Assembly (NCBI GenBank): GCA_963766935.1
Contig: CAVYBY010000009.1
Coordinates: 62,001-126,000, forward strand
Source of the DNA: CAVYBY01 sp963766935
GTDB lineage: Bacteria; Actinomycetota; UBA4738; HRBIN12
Direction: 5' to 3'
Length of the DNA: 64,000 nt
Shown: positions 1 to 8,644 of the stretch, one piece after another
Position numbering within the stretch: the stretch's first letter is position 1
Layout: each line of letters starts with the position of its first letter
The notes under the pieces: generated by a model
What the model was told of the DNA's origin: nothing
Seen by the model: only the letters and a program-made list of their open reading frames with translations
The model's database searches: none
Translations under genes and position numbers: made by a program

Positions 1-1704
1 GTGCAAAGCCCCGACGGCACGTCCGAGTACGTCCTGCCGCCGCGAACGATCAAGGAGAAGATCCGCGAGGTCCTGCTCGCGGTGAAGCTCGAGCAGGAGC
101 TCTCCAAGGATCAGATCCTCGCCAACTACTTGAACACGGTGTACTTCGGCCACGGCGCGTACGGGGTCGAGTCGGCCGCCCAGACCTACTTCGGAGTCCG
201 CGCGCGCGACCTGACGGTGCTCCAGTCGGCGGTGCTCGCCGGCACGCTGCACGCGCCCGAGCTCTACGACCCGATCGACCGGCCGTACGACAATCGGTTT
301 CGGCGCGACTACGCCCTCGACCAGATGGTGCGGTTCGGCTATCTGGACGAGACTACGGACGGCCAGCTGAAACAGACGCCGTGTTGCGGGATCCCCGAGT
401 CGATCCTGGACCGGGAGAGCGGCAATGCGCTCAACACGCGGTTTCGCTCGGAGTACTTCGTCGACTACGTCCGCCAGGCCCTCATCGCCAAGTACGGCAG
501 CGCCCGGGTCTACGGCGGCGGGTTGAAGGTCACGACGACCATCAACTTGCATCTGCAGCGGGCCGCCGAGCACGCCGTCTTCTCCCACCTGCCCGCCACG
601 CCGGGCAACCCCGCGGCGTCGCTCGTCTCCATCGACGTGCACACGGGCCAGGTGCTGGCGATGGTCGGCGGGAACGACTGGCGGACCAGCCAGCTCAACC
701 TGGCGACGTTCCGCGGAGGAACCGGGCGTCCGGCCGGGTCGGCGTTCAAGCCGTTCACGCTGGCCGCCGCGATGGAGCAGGGCTACAGCCTCAGCTCGTA
801 CTGGGCCGGACCGTCGTCGATCACGATCGACGATCCGGTGTGCAACGGACCCGACGGACCGTGGCATCCCGTCAACGCGGGCGACAGCGGGTCCGGGACC
901 TACAGCCTCCTTTCGGCGACGACGCACTCGGTGAACACCGTCTTCGCGCAGGTGATCGCCTCGCTCGGTCCCGACAAGGTCGTCGACATGGCGCATCGGC
1001 TCGGGATCCGCTCGCACCTGAACCCCTACTGCTCGGTGACGCTCGGGTCGGTCGCGGTCAACCCGCTCGAGATGACTGACGCCTACGCCACGCTCGCCAA
1101 CCATGGCGACCGGCACCGCGCGAGCGGCATCCTTCAGATCGGGACGAAGCTCCGGCCCATCTACACGAACCAGGGACCCGGCAAGCAGGTGCTGGACCCG
1201 AACGACGCCGACCTCGTCAGCTACGCGCTGCAGACCGTCGTCCGGTCCGGGACCGGAACGTCGGCGAACATCTACCCCTATCCCGTCGCCGGCAAAACCG
1301 GCAGCGCGGACAGCAACACCGACGCGTGGTTCTGCGGCTACACGGTGGACATCGCGACGTGCGTCTGGATCGGGTATCCGGAGGCGCTGAAGCCGTTGCT
1401 CAACATCGAAGGCGTGCCGGCCGTGTACGGAGGGACGATCCCCGCCGCGATCTGGCACGACTACATGCTGGCGGCCATGCAGATCGAGAAGTTCGAGCCG
1501 ACGGAGTTCGCCGCGCCGTCGTTCTCCAACCAGACCGTCTTCCCCAACATCTCGATCCCGTCGCCGTCGCCGTCGCCCACCCCGACACCGAGCCCGTCGC
1601 CCAGCCCCGAGCCGAGCCCCAGCGAGAGTCCGTCCCCGAGCTCGGAGCCGCCGAGCCCGACGACGAGCCCGACCCCGCTCGCGCCGCGGGCCCGCCCCGG
1701 ATGA
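1..1704 (+). CDS. Class A penicillin-binding protein, 5' truncated
   Basis: Bifunctional peptidoglycan synthase: an extracytoplasmic glycosyltransferase (GT51) domain polymerises lipid II and a transpeptidase domain cross-links stem peptides. The 567 visible residues start inside the GT51 domain (ILANYLNTVYFG near residue 40), so the membrane anchor and first half of that domain lie upstream of the window; the GTG at base 1 is not the real start. The transpeptidase motifs are complete: SAFK at 247-250 (catalytic Ser247), SVN at 310-312 and KTG at 432-434. The last ~50 residues are a Pro/Ser/Thr-rich tail, as in many actinobacterial PBPs. It converges on the histidine kinase gene with only 4 bases between the stops. 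The family is certain; which paralogue cannot be told. Confidence 0.95.
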   Translation: MQSPDGTSEYVLPPRTIKEKIREVLLAVKLEQELSKDQILANYLNTVYFGHGAYGVESAAQTYFGVRARDLTVLQSAVLAGTLHAPELYDPIDRPYDNRFRRDYALDQMVRFGYLDETTDGQLKQTPCCGIPESILDRESGNALNTRFRSEYFVDYVRQALIAKYGSARVYGGGLKVTTTINLHLQRAAEHAVFSHLPATPGNPAASLVSIDVHTGQVLAMVGGNDWRTSQLNLATFRGGTGRPAGSAFKPFTLAAAMEQGYSLSSYWAGPSSITIDDPVCNGPDGPWHPVNAGDSGSGTYSLLSATTHSVNTVFAQVIASLGPDKVVDMAHRLGIRSHLNPYCSVTLGSVAVNPLEMTDAYATLANHGDRHRASGILQIGTKLRPIYTNQGPGKQVLDPNDADLVSYALQTVVRSGTGTSANIYPYPVAGKTGSADSNTDAWFCGYTVDIATCVWIGYPEALKPLLNIEGVPAVYGGTIPAAIWHDYMLAAMQIEKFEPTEFAAPSFSNQTVFPNISIPSPSPSPTPTPSPSPSPEPSPSESPSPSSEPPSPTTSPTPLAPRARPG

Positions 1705-1708
1705 CTCG

Positions 1709-3883
1709 CTAGGGCACCTCGACGGCGGGGCGGTCAAACGAGACCGGCTCGACGTCGATGGGGAGCGTGGCCACGATCGACGTCCCACGTCCGGGCGTCG
1801 ACCGCACGGTGAACGTTCCGTTCGCGAGCTCGACCCGCTCGCGCATCGAGGCGAGCCCGACGCGGCCGTCTCGAAGGTACTCACGCGTCCGGGCGCTGTC
1901 GAAGCCCCGGCCGTTGTCCTCGACCTCGATCCGCAGCTGCACGTCGTTCGCCTCCACCTGCACCGACACCCAGCTGGGCTGCGCATGCTTCGCCGCGTTC
2001 GACAATGCCTCTTGCACGACGCGGTAGGCGAGGGTCTCGAGGTCGTCGGGGACCGGGCTCGCGATCGTGCCGCTCAACTGGGTCTCCACGCCACGCTCCT
2101 GTTCGAACTTCGTCAGGGCGTCGCGCAGGGCGGGGATCAGGCCGCGCTCCTCCAGCACCGGGGGCCGCAGCCCCGCCATCAGGCGCCGGAGACCGTCCGC
2201 CTCCTCCGCCAGCTCGTGCCGGATCTTGCCGAGGACGTCCGTGCCGCGGCCGACGTCACCCGCTTTCAGCATCAACAGCGCCGCCTCGAGCGAGAGCGAC
2301 GCGGCCGAGACCCCCTGGACCGGTCCGTCGTGCAGGTCGCGGGCGATCCGGTTGCGCTCCGCCTCGATGGCCGAGTTGGTCCGCCGCAGCAACCGCGTCC
2401 GGTCCTCGTCCCGATCCTGCAGGAACTGGAACAAGGACCGGATCGTCTGGTCGGCGACGCGCGCGGCCGTGACGTCTCGGATCACGAGGAGCCTGCGGGG
2501 CGGGTCGATCGGCATGGAGGAGTAGCGGGACTCGAGGTGCAGCGGTTGTCCCTCGGCACGGTCGATCTGGGCCTGTCCGGAGGAGGGGAGCTGTGAGAAC
2601 GACTCGTCGGCGCCGTCCACCGCCGCGGCAAGGGCCGTCCAGGGCTGTCCCTCGATGAGCGAGCCTTCGATCCCGACCATCCGGCTGAACGCCTCGTTGG
2701 TTCGAATGATGACGTCGTGCTCGTCGAGCTCCACGATGCCGTCGACCGCCGTGTCGAACACCAGCCGCAGGTGCTCCTCGGAACGCTTGAGCGTCTCGTT
2801 CGCCTCCCGCACCTTGCCGAGCGCGGCATCGGTGTCCCCGAGGGCCAACTCCTTGTCCTCCAGGGCCCGTCTGACGGCACCGTGCGCGCGTGAGCTCGAG
2901 ATCTGGTTGGCGATGATGCGGGCGGCGACCCCGGCGCCCAGGATCGAGATGATCACCGCCGACTGTGCGTGGTCCAGCCGGCGCTCGTTTCCGATGTAGG
3001 CGACGGCCGCCAGCGCGGCGCACGCCGTGACGATGGACACGCTCGCCAGCACCGGCCGCGCGAACCGGCCGAGATCTCGCGGACCCGCCGGCACGCCTCT
3101 CGGCGTGCCGAGCAACAGGATCGCCGCAAAGCCAAGCGGGCCGAGCGACAGGGGAAGCGCGACGGTCGGGTCGATGACGGCTTCCTGGCCACGTGTCCAG
3201 CCCCATCCGAAGCGCATCAGCCCGTACGCGATCACCGCGAACGCTGCCAGTTGCAAGAGATGACGGGGGCGCGGGGCCCAGATCGTGAGCGCGCCGAACG
3301 CGGCGACCGGCGTGGCCGCGACGACCGCGAAGACGGTGGCCGAGAGCATCGTCTGCGTGTCGGCCGCGGGCGGATTGATCACGAGGTAGGCGATCGATGC
3401 AAGCGATGCGGCGATGAGTCCGGCATCGGCCGCGATCTCGGTGCGGTCGCGCGGGAAGAACCGAGCCCGGTACTCGGCCCTGGCCGCGAGCACCACCGGA
3501 ACCAGCACGGCGAGGTAGGTCGCGTCGGCGGGACGGGCGCCCAGTTGCTCGGGCCTGCGGATGTCCGAGAGCAGGAAGACCAGGTTGCCGACCCCGATCA
3601 TGAGGAATGCGAACGCGTACCAGCTCGCTCCGGGCCAGGATTTGACGATCGTGACCGACCCCTGGATCGTCAGCGCGGCGATCATGCAGGCGCCGGCGAT
3701 GGCTCCTTCGGCCGCAAGGACCTGGGCGTGGCTGCCATCGCGGGCCGCTCCGTTGGCCAGCGCGACCGCGATGGCGGCGAGGGCCAGGAGCAGCACGGCT
3801 CCCCAGGGGCGCGACGGTGTCTCGGCAGTATTCGTCGTCATCGGCGTTCCATGATGCCCGGTTCGGGCGTCCGGCTCCATCAC
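1709..3883 (-). CDS. NarL-type membrane sensor histidine kinase with PAS domain
   Basis: Sensor kinase of a two-component system. The N-terminal ~310 residues form about eight hydrophobic segments (membrane sensor). A coiled stretch and a PAS domain follow (residues ~365-490, starting EEHLRLVFDTAVDG), then a HisKA_3 dimerisation helix with the phosphoacceptor His in RNRIARDLHDGPVQG, and a HATPase domain with N box (EALSNAAKHA) and G box (EDNGRGFD). HisKA_3 kinases pair with LuxR/NarL regulators, and such a regulator lies immediately upstream, 59 bases away, transcribed the same way. The start taken is GTG giving MMEPD; an ATG 14 codons later (MTTNTAETP) is a reasonable alternative. The signal sensed is unknown. 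Confidence 0.9.
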   Translation of the reverse strand: MMEPDARTGHHGTPMTTNTAETPSRPWGAVLLLALAAIAVALANGAARDGSHAQVLAAEGAIAGACMIAALTIQGSVTIVKSWPGASWYAFAFLMIGVGNLVFLLSDIRRPEQLGARPADATYLAVLVPVVLAARAEYRARFFPRDRTEIAADAGLIAASLASIAYLVINPPAADTQTMLSATVFAVVAATPVAAFGALTIWAPRPRHLLQLAAFAVIAYGLMRFGWGWTRGQEAVIDPTVALPLSLGPLGFAAILLLGTPRGVPAGPRDLGRFARPVLASVSIVTACAALAAVAYIGNERRLDHAQSAVIISILGAGVAARIIANQISSSRAHGAVRRALEDKELALGDTDAALGKVREANETLKRSEEHLRLVFDTAVDGIVELDEHDVIIRTNEAFSRMVGIEGSLIEGQPWTALAAAVDGADESFSQLPSSGQAQIDRAEGQPLHLESRYSSMPIDPPRRLLVIRDVTAARVADQTIRSLFQFLQDRDEDRTRLLRRTNSAIEAERNRIARDLHDGPVQGVSAASLSLEAALLMLKAGDVGRGTDVLGKIRHELAEEADGLRRLMAGLRPPVLEERGLIPALRDALTKFEQERGVETQLSGTIASPVPDDLETLAYRVVQEALSNAAKHAQPSWVSVQVEANDVQLRIEVEDNGRGFDSARTREYLRDGRVGLASMRERVELANGTFTVRSTPGRGTSIVATLPIDVEPVSFDRPAVEVP

Positions 3884-3942
3884 CCGACCGCCCGCTCCGG
3901 GAGACCGCCGCGGGTATCCCCCGCCCGGCCGACGCGGGCCGG

Positions 3943-4614
3943 TTACTCGATCAGACGGCGCCGCAGCGCTTCGGCGACGGCCGCGGTCCGGTCCGAGGCG
4001 CCGAGCTTCTCGAAGATGTGCTCGAGGTGGGTCTTGACGGTGTCGGGCGAGATGTAGAGGCGCTCGGCGATGTCGCGGTTCGTGTGCCCGAACGCGAGCA
4101 GCTGCAGGACCTCGATCTCGCGCGCCGTCAGCGTCTCGGCCTTGCGGTCGCGCTCCTTCGCCGTGGAGAGCTCTTCGGCAAGGGCGACCACCAGCTGGGG
4201 GTCGATGACCATGTTGCCGCCGGCGACCAGGCGGACCGTCTGGATCAGGTGCTCGGCGTCGCGGGCCTTCAAGACGTACCCACGCGCTCCGGACCGCACG
4301 GCCTCGACGACGAACTGCCGGTCGTCGTAGGCGGTGAGCATGATGACGCCCACCTTCGGATGCTTGTCCCGGATCTCGCGTGCCGCCTCCAGGCCGTCCA
4401 TCTCGGGCATCCGGATGTCGACCAGGGCGATGTCGGGGTCTTCCTTCTCGACCAGCGCGAGCAGCTCGACCCCGTTGGAGGCCTCTCCCACGACGTCGAT
4501 GCCGTCGGCCATGTCCAGGTACCGCCGCAGACCCTGCCTGACCAGCGAGTGGTCGTCGGCGATCGCGACCTTGATCGTCACGAGGGGCTTCTTCGTCGCT
4601 TCGGTCTCAGCCAT
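3943..4614 (-). CDS. NarL/FixJ-family response regulator
   Basis: DNA-binding response regulator, about 223 residues. The receiver domain (residues ~10-125) has the acidic pair in IADDHS, the phosphoacceptor Asp in ALVDIRMP and the conserved Lys in YVLKA. The C-terminal LuxR-type helix-turn-helix (ETLTAREIEVLQLLAFG through SPDTVKTHLEHIFEKLG) is intact. It is the first gene of a leftward pair with the histidine kinase, so they are almost certainly cognate. The reading frame is open 14 codons further upstream, but ATG giving MAETEATKK is chosen because the receiver fold starts just after it. Target promoters are not evident. Confidence 0.93.
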   Translation of the reverse strand: MAETEATKKPLVTIKVAIADDHSLVRQGLRRYLDMADGIDVVGEASNGVELLALVEKEDPDIALVDIRMPEMDGLEAAREIRDKHPKVGVIMLTAYDDRQFVVEAVRSGARGYVLKARDAEHLIQTVRLVAGGNMVIDPQLVVALAEELSTAKERDRKAETLTAREIEVLQLLAFGHTNRDIAERLYISPDTVKTHLEHIFEKLGASDRTAAVAEALRRRLIE

Positions 4615-4720
4615 AACCCGGCCCATCCTAGACCGTTCGGTCGTTCGGGGCTCCAACTTGAGTCTTGGGTGACGGCTGGGCGGGCGATCGGCCGTTTCCG
4701 GGGCCGATCCGGGCCCTCCC

Positions 4721-5863
4721 TCAGAAGACGTACCGCCAGCTCGAAAAGAGCGAGAGCATGAGTACGTATCCGCCTAGGAAGGTCAGGAGCACCCCGGCGT
4801 AGAGCCGGGGACGCCGCGCGCTCGCTCCGGCCAGCACCCATGCGACCGGAAAGAGCACCGACGCGAACCGCGGCACCGAGAGCAGCGGCCGGTCCGGGAA
4901 CGGATACGAGAGCGGCAGGATCAGGCTGAGCCAGGCATAGACGGAATAGACCGGGCGCAGCCGCCGGATCCCGGCGATGAGCACGACGAGCACCGTCCCG
5001 ACGACGACGGCGTCGAGGAGCCAGTACGAGCGGAGCCGCCAGGCGTCGACCGCGGCGCGGGCCAGCGTGGCGGGGAACCAGGCCGCGGTTCGCTGCCAGT
5101 TCGACTGTGCGTGGATCGGCGCCCACGCGTCACCGGCAATCCACCACCCGAGCAGCAAGATCGCCGGGCCGGCGGCCGGCGCGCACGCGGCGGCCAGGCG
5201 AGGCCGGAGTCCCCGCCCATCGGTCCGGGCTCGCTGCCACGCCTCGATCGCGAGCGCGGGAACGAGCAGAACGCCGACGCTTCTCGTCAATGCCGCGAGC
5301 ACGCCGAGTACCGCGGCGGCGGGCCAGTGATCCCGTCTCGCTTCTCGAAGGGTCGCGACCGTCAGCAACAGGAACAACGACTCCGAATAGGGGGCGAGAA
5401 GGAAGAACGCGGTGGGGAAGATGGCGACGAGCACGACGGTGCGCCGGGCCATGGGCTCGTCGCCGCCGAACTCCTCGAGCGTGAGCGTCGCCAGCACCGC
5501 CAGGGCGCCGAGGTACGACGCCCAGGCGACGAGCAGCCCGGCGGCGAGGCGGTGGCCCCCGATGACGGCGGACACCGCCCGGATCGCGCCGGGGTACAGG
5601 GGGAAGAAGGCGGCGCTCGGATCGTCTTGCCGGTAGCCAGTCGCCGCGATCCGCAGAAACCAGAGCGCGTCTTGGCGCTCCGTCGCGGCGAAGACGTGGT
5701 GCAGACCGCCGGTCGCCGGCACGGTCGGCCAGCCCGGTACGTCGACGGGATCCAGCGGGTGGATGGCCCCGGTCGTGACGGCCGAGATGACGACGGTGGC
5801 CGCGAGCGCGACGAGGAACACGGGCAGGGCGATTCGCATCCCGTCGCGCAGGCGCGGCCTCAC
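4721..5863 (-). CDS. PIG-V-like (Mannosyl_trans2 type) membrane glycosyltransferase
   Basis: Multi-spanning GT-C glycosyltransferase, 380 residues, expected to transfer a sugar from a polyprenyl-phosphate donor on the outer face of the membrane. The diagnostic block is the first extracytoplasmic loop, RQDALWFLRIAATGY followed by AAFFPLYPGAIRAV, which matches the bacterial PIG-V family pattern (WDARWYL...GY...AFFPLYP). Some ten hydrophobic segments follow, including APYSESLFLLLTVA, also typical. The start is GTG overlapping the TGA of the upstream glycosyltransferase gene by 4 bases, so the two are translationally coupled; an ATG (MRIALPVF) eight codons in is possible. The longer open frame upstream is only the absence of stops in G+C-rich DNA. 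Acceptor unknown. Confidence 0.82.
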   Translation of the reverse strand: MRPRLRDGMRIALPVFLVALAATVVISAVTTGAIHPLDPVDVPGWPTVPATGGLHHVFAATERQDALWFLRIAATGYRQDDPSAAFFPLYPGAIRAVSAVIGGHRLAAGLLVAWASYLGALAVLATLTLEEFGGDEPMARRTVVLVAIFPTAFFLLAPYSESLFLLLTVATLREARRDHWPAAAVLGVLAALTRSVGVLLVPALAIEAWQRARTDGRGLRPRLAAACAPAAGPAILLLGWWIAGDAWAPIHAQSNWQRTAAWFPATLARAAVDAWRLRSYWLLDAVVVGTVLVVLIAGIRRLRPVYSVYAWLSLILPLSYPFPDRPLLSVPRFASVLFPVAWVLAGASARRPRLYAGVLLTFLGGYVLMLSLFSSWRYVF

Positions 5864-7143
5864 GCGAGGCCGGCCCCGGCTGTGGGCTCGAAGGTGGTGA
5901 CGCTCGGTGAGCCGGACCCCGCGGATTCGAACGCAAGCGGCGGCGCATCGGAGCGAACCCAGTCGGCCAGACACCAGACGAGGATCACGGCCCGCACGAC
6001 GACGGCGGTCTCGAACACCCACTGATCCACCCCGAACCAGTTGCCCATGTGGCCGAAGAACCAGAAGCGCGTGACGAAGACGGCCAGATCCGCCACCTCG
6101 AACACCACGAATCGCCGCAGCCCCGGAAGCGCGAGGGCGAACCACGGGAGCAGCCACAGGCTGTATTGCGGCGAGAACACCTTGTTGGTCAGCAGGAAAA
6201 GCACGAGGATCGGCAGACCGAGTGTCCAGCGCGGGAAGTCGGGACGTCGCCGGGCTCGCAGCAACCACACGAGCGCGACGAGGGCCACGAACAGCAACGC
6301 CGATCCCGCATTGATCGCCGCCGTCGGCAGGCACGAGGCCCCTTCCCGCCACGCTTCGTAGCGGCGGCACCCGATGTACCAGAGGCTGTCCCAGTCGGCC
6401 GGACGCTTGGCGTTGAACCGAAAGAACGTCGACCAGGGGCCCGGCGCCGCAAGGGCGAACGGAAGGTTGACCGCCACCCACGCACCCGCGGCCGACCACC
6501 CGAGCGAGACGGCCCGGTCGGGTGAACGCTCTCTCAGCCGGTGCGCGATGAGCGGCAGCAGGAACAGGGCGGGATACAGCTTCGCCGCGGCGCCGAGTCC
6601 GAGGAGGGCTCCGGCGAGGGTGTCCCGGCGGTTGAAGAACGCCAGGATCGCCCCGGTCGCGAGGGCGACGGCGAACAGATCCCAGTTGATGAACCCGGAG
6701 ACGAGCAGCGTCGGTGCGAGTGCGAACCACATCGCGCGTTGCGCGCCGCCGATGAACAGCGCCGCGGCCACCACCAGTCCGCAGAGGGCGAGGAGCACGG
6801 CGTTGGCCACGAAGAATCCCGCGTACGTGTCGCTCACCCATGCCGCCAGACGCATGAAGTACATCGTGAGGACGGGGTACTCGTCGCACGTCCCCGCGAC
6901 GGTCTTGCAGCGGTCGAGATACGGGAGCCGCCCGCCGGTCAGCTGCTCGGTCCCGAGCAGCGGGACGACGTCGGAGTAGCACAGGAATCGGTACTGGCGT
7001 CCGTCCGACCAGTTGCCGCTGGCGCACGGCGCCTTGATCGCCGCCCCCACGGCGAGCGTGCCTGCCGTGCACGCGAGCACGAGGGCGAGGGACACCGGTC
7101 CACGGAGCACACGCCGCCGCGCGAGGAGGGCCACGGCGCGCAT
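5860..7143 (-). CDS. GT87/DUF2029-like membrane glycosyltransferase
   Basis: Polytopic membrane protein of 427 residues resembling the DUF2029/GT87 family of polyprenyl-phosphate-mannose-dependent mannosyltransferases of actinobacterial cell envelopes. The evidence is roughly ten hydrophobic helices and the family-like blocks DEYPVLTMYFM in the first outer loop, NWDLFAVALATGAI, and GLGAAAKLYPALFLLPL. It is first in a two-gene leftward unit with the PIG-V-like enzyme, so the two probably act on the same glycan or glycolipid. The start is ATG (MRAVALLARR). It diverges from the MerR gene across only 57 bases, so regulatory elements there may overlap. Substrate not determined. Confidence 0.75.
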   Translation of the reverse strand: MRAVALLARRRVLRGPVSLALVLACTAGTLAVGAAIKAPCASGNWSDGRQYRFLCYSDVVPLLGTEQLTGGRLPYLDRCKTVAGTCDEYPVLTMYFMRLAAWVSDTYAGFFVANAVLLALCGLVVAAALFIGGAQRAMWFALAPTLLVSGFINWDLFAVALATGAILAFFNRRDTLAGALLGLGAAAKLYPALFLLPLIAHRLRERSPDRAVSLGWSAAGAWVAVNLPFALAAPGPWSTFFRFNAKRPADWDSLWYIGCRRYEAWREGASCLPTAAINAGSALLFVALVALVWLLRARRRPDFPRWTLGLPILVLFLLTNKVFSPQYSLWLLPWFALALPGLRRFVVFEVADLAVFVTRFWFFGHMGNWFGVDQWVFETAVVVRAVILVWCLADWVRSDAPPLAFESAGSGSPSVTTFEPTAGAGLA

Positions 7144-7200
7144 CGTAGCCGTGCCGGTCCGCGTGGACCGTTCGAGCAGGCACTCGTAGAGTGTTCGGTC

Positions 7201-7902
7201 GTGAGGTATCGCGTCGAGCAGCTCGCGGCGGCCTGCGACGTCTCGGTCGACACGGTGCGCTACTACCAGACCCGTGGGCTGCTCCAACAACCGCAGCGGG
7301 AGGGACGGCTCGCCTGGTACGACCGGGCGCACGTCGCCCGGATCCGCGAGATCCGCGCCCTCCAGCACAAGGGGCTGACGCTCGCCGCGATCGGCCGCGT
7401 CGTCCGGGGCGAGCTCGGGCCGGCCGACGCGGGGCTCGCGGCCGCGGTCTCCGCCGCAAAGGGCGACGTGGAACGGTCGGAGCTGCTCGATCTGGACTCC
7501 TTCGCGATCAGAAGCGGTGTGCCCGCCTCGCTCATCCAGGCCGTCGAGCGCGAGGGGATCCGGCTCGGCCGCTCGGTGGACGGGGCCGATCGCTACACCG
7601 AGGCCGATATCGAGCTGGTGCGAACCGCGCTTCGCCTTCTGGAGTTCGGGCTGCCGCTGCCCGGGCTGCTCGAGCTCGCGAAGGATGCCGACACGTCGAT
7701 GCGCCGGATCGCCGAGCGGGCGGTGCAGCTGTTCGACGACCATGTGCGCAAGCCCATCCGCGACACGGCGGGCGAGGACGCCGCGGACCGGATGGTCGAG
7801 GCGTTCGACGAGCTGCTGCCGGCGGTGACGACGCTCGTCGCGAGTCACTTCCGGCGGCTGGTTCTCGAAACTGCCGAGAATCGGCTCGAGGAGGCGCCGT
7901 GA
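7201..7902 (+). CDS. MerR-family transcriptional regulator with duplicated HTH-like region
   Basis: Transcription regulator, 233 residues. Residues 1-70 are a clear MerR winged helix (YRVEQLAAACDVSVDTVRYY, then RIREIRALQHKGLTL). Residues ~95-160 look like a second, degenerate MerR module (FAIRSGVPASLIQAVEREG ... YTEADIELVRTALRLLEFG), followed by a helical C-terminus. No metal-binding cysteines are present, so this is not a metal sensor of the classic type. GTG start. Its stop overlaps the GTG of the menG-like gene by 4 bases, so it is co-transcribed with the menaquinone genes and may regulate them, or the divergent glycosyltransferases. Confidence 0.85.
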   Translation: MRYRVEQLAAACDVSVDTVRYYQTRGLLQQPQREGRLAWYDRAHVARIREIRALQHKGLTLAAIGRVVRGELGPADAGLAAAVSAAKGDVERSELLDLDSFAIRSGVPASLIQAVEREGIRLGRSVDGADRYTEADIELVRTALRLLEFGLPLPGLLELAKDADTSMRRIAERAVQLFDDHVRKPIRDTAGEDAADRMVEAFDELLPAVTTLVASHFRRLVLETAENRLEEAP

Positions 7903-8644
7903 CGCGGCGGCCGGTCGAGTTGCCCGAGGGCGAGGAGAAGGCCCGCGTGGTCCGCGATCTCTTCGACCGGATCAGCCCCCGGTACGACCTGGTGAACCGG
8001 GTGATGACGTTCGGGATGGACATCGGATGGCGGCGGGCCACGGTCGGATCGCTGGGGCTGCCGGGCCGTTCGCGGGTGCTGGACCTCGCGTGCGGGACCG
8101 GCGATCTCTGCCGGGAGCTCGAACGGCGCGGCTACCGGGTCGTCGGGTTCGACTTCTCCCACGGGATGCTGCTGCGGGCCGGAGCGGCGTCCGCGCTGGT
8201 CGAGGCCGACGTGCTCCGGATGCCGGTCGCCGACGGGGCCGCCGACGGGGTCACGTGCGGCTTCGCGCTTCGCAACGTGGTTTCGCTCGAAGCGTTCTTC
8301 GCCGAGCTGGGGCGCATCGTCCGTCCGGGCGGCCGGGTCGCGCTGCTCGAAACGAGCGAGCCCCGAGGCCGGGTCCTGCGCGCCGGCCACGCGGCGTACT
8401 TCCGCAAGGTGGTGCCGGCGATCGGCGGGCTGCTCTCGGACCGCGCCGCCTACGGATACCTGCCGGCCTCGACCGCCTACCTGCCCCCGGCGCGGGAGAT
8501 GGTCCGGCTTCTCGCCGCCGCGGGGTTCCCGGACGCGGCGCGACGCCAGCTCTCGGGGGGCGTCGTCCAGCTGCTCACCGGAACCCGCGCCGAAACCCGC
8601 GCCGAAAAACCCGCGCCGAAACCCGCGCCAAAACCCGCGAATGA
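7899..8644 (+). CDS. menG: Demethylmenaquinone methyltransferase (UbiE/MenG family), 3' end frameshifted
   Basis: SAM-dependent C-methyltransferase catalysing the last step of menaquinone synthesis. Family signatures are RISPRYDLVNRVMTFGMD near residue 25, the SAM site VLDLACGTGDL, and the GFALRNV block. GTG start, 4-base overlap with the MerR gene. After ~225 conserved residues the gene enters four or five copies of a 12-base repeat encoding Glu-Thr-Arg-Ala. One unit carries two extra A (A5 at 8605-8609). As given, the frame then runs on for another 800 bases inside menF. Removing two A, or a -1 slip on AAA, gives a tail ending in a TGA that overlaps the menF ATG by 4 bases; that end is used here. 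Confidence 0.85.
8581..8640 (+). repeat. Tandem ~12-bp repeat at the menG-menF junction
   Basis: Five imperfect tandem copies of AACCCGCGCCGA, the second one expanded to 14 bases by an A5 run. It encodes ETRA repeats in the frame that stops at the menF start codon. Length change in this tract decides whether menG terminates properly. Confidence 0.85.

Noticed and set aside
4721..7459. A 912-codon open frame on the minus strand
   Set aside because: Only the part from 5863 down resembles a protein (PIG-V-like). The rest is an out-of-frame shadow of the GT87 gene in stop-poor DNA.
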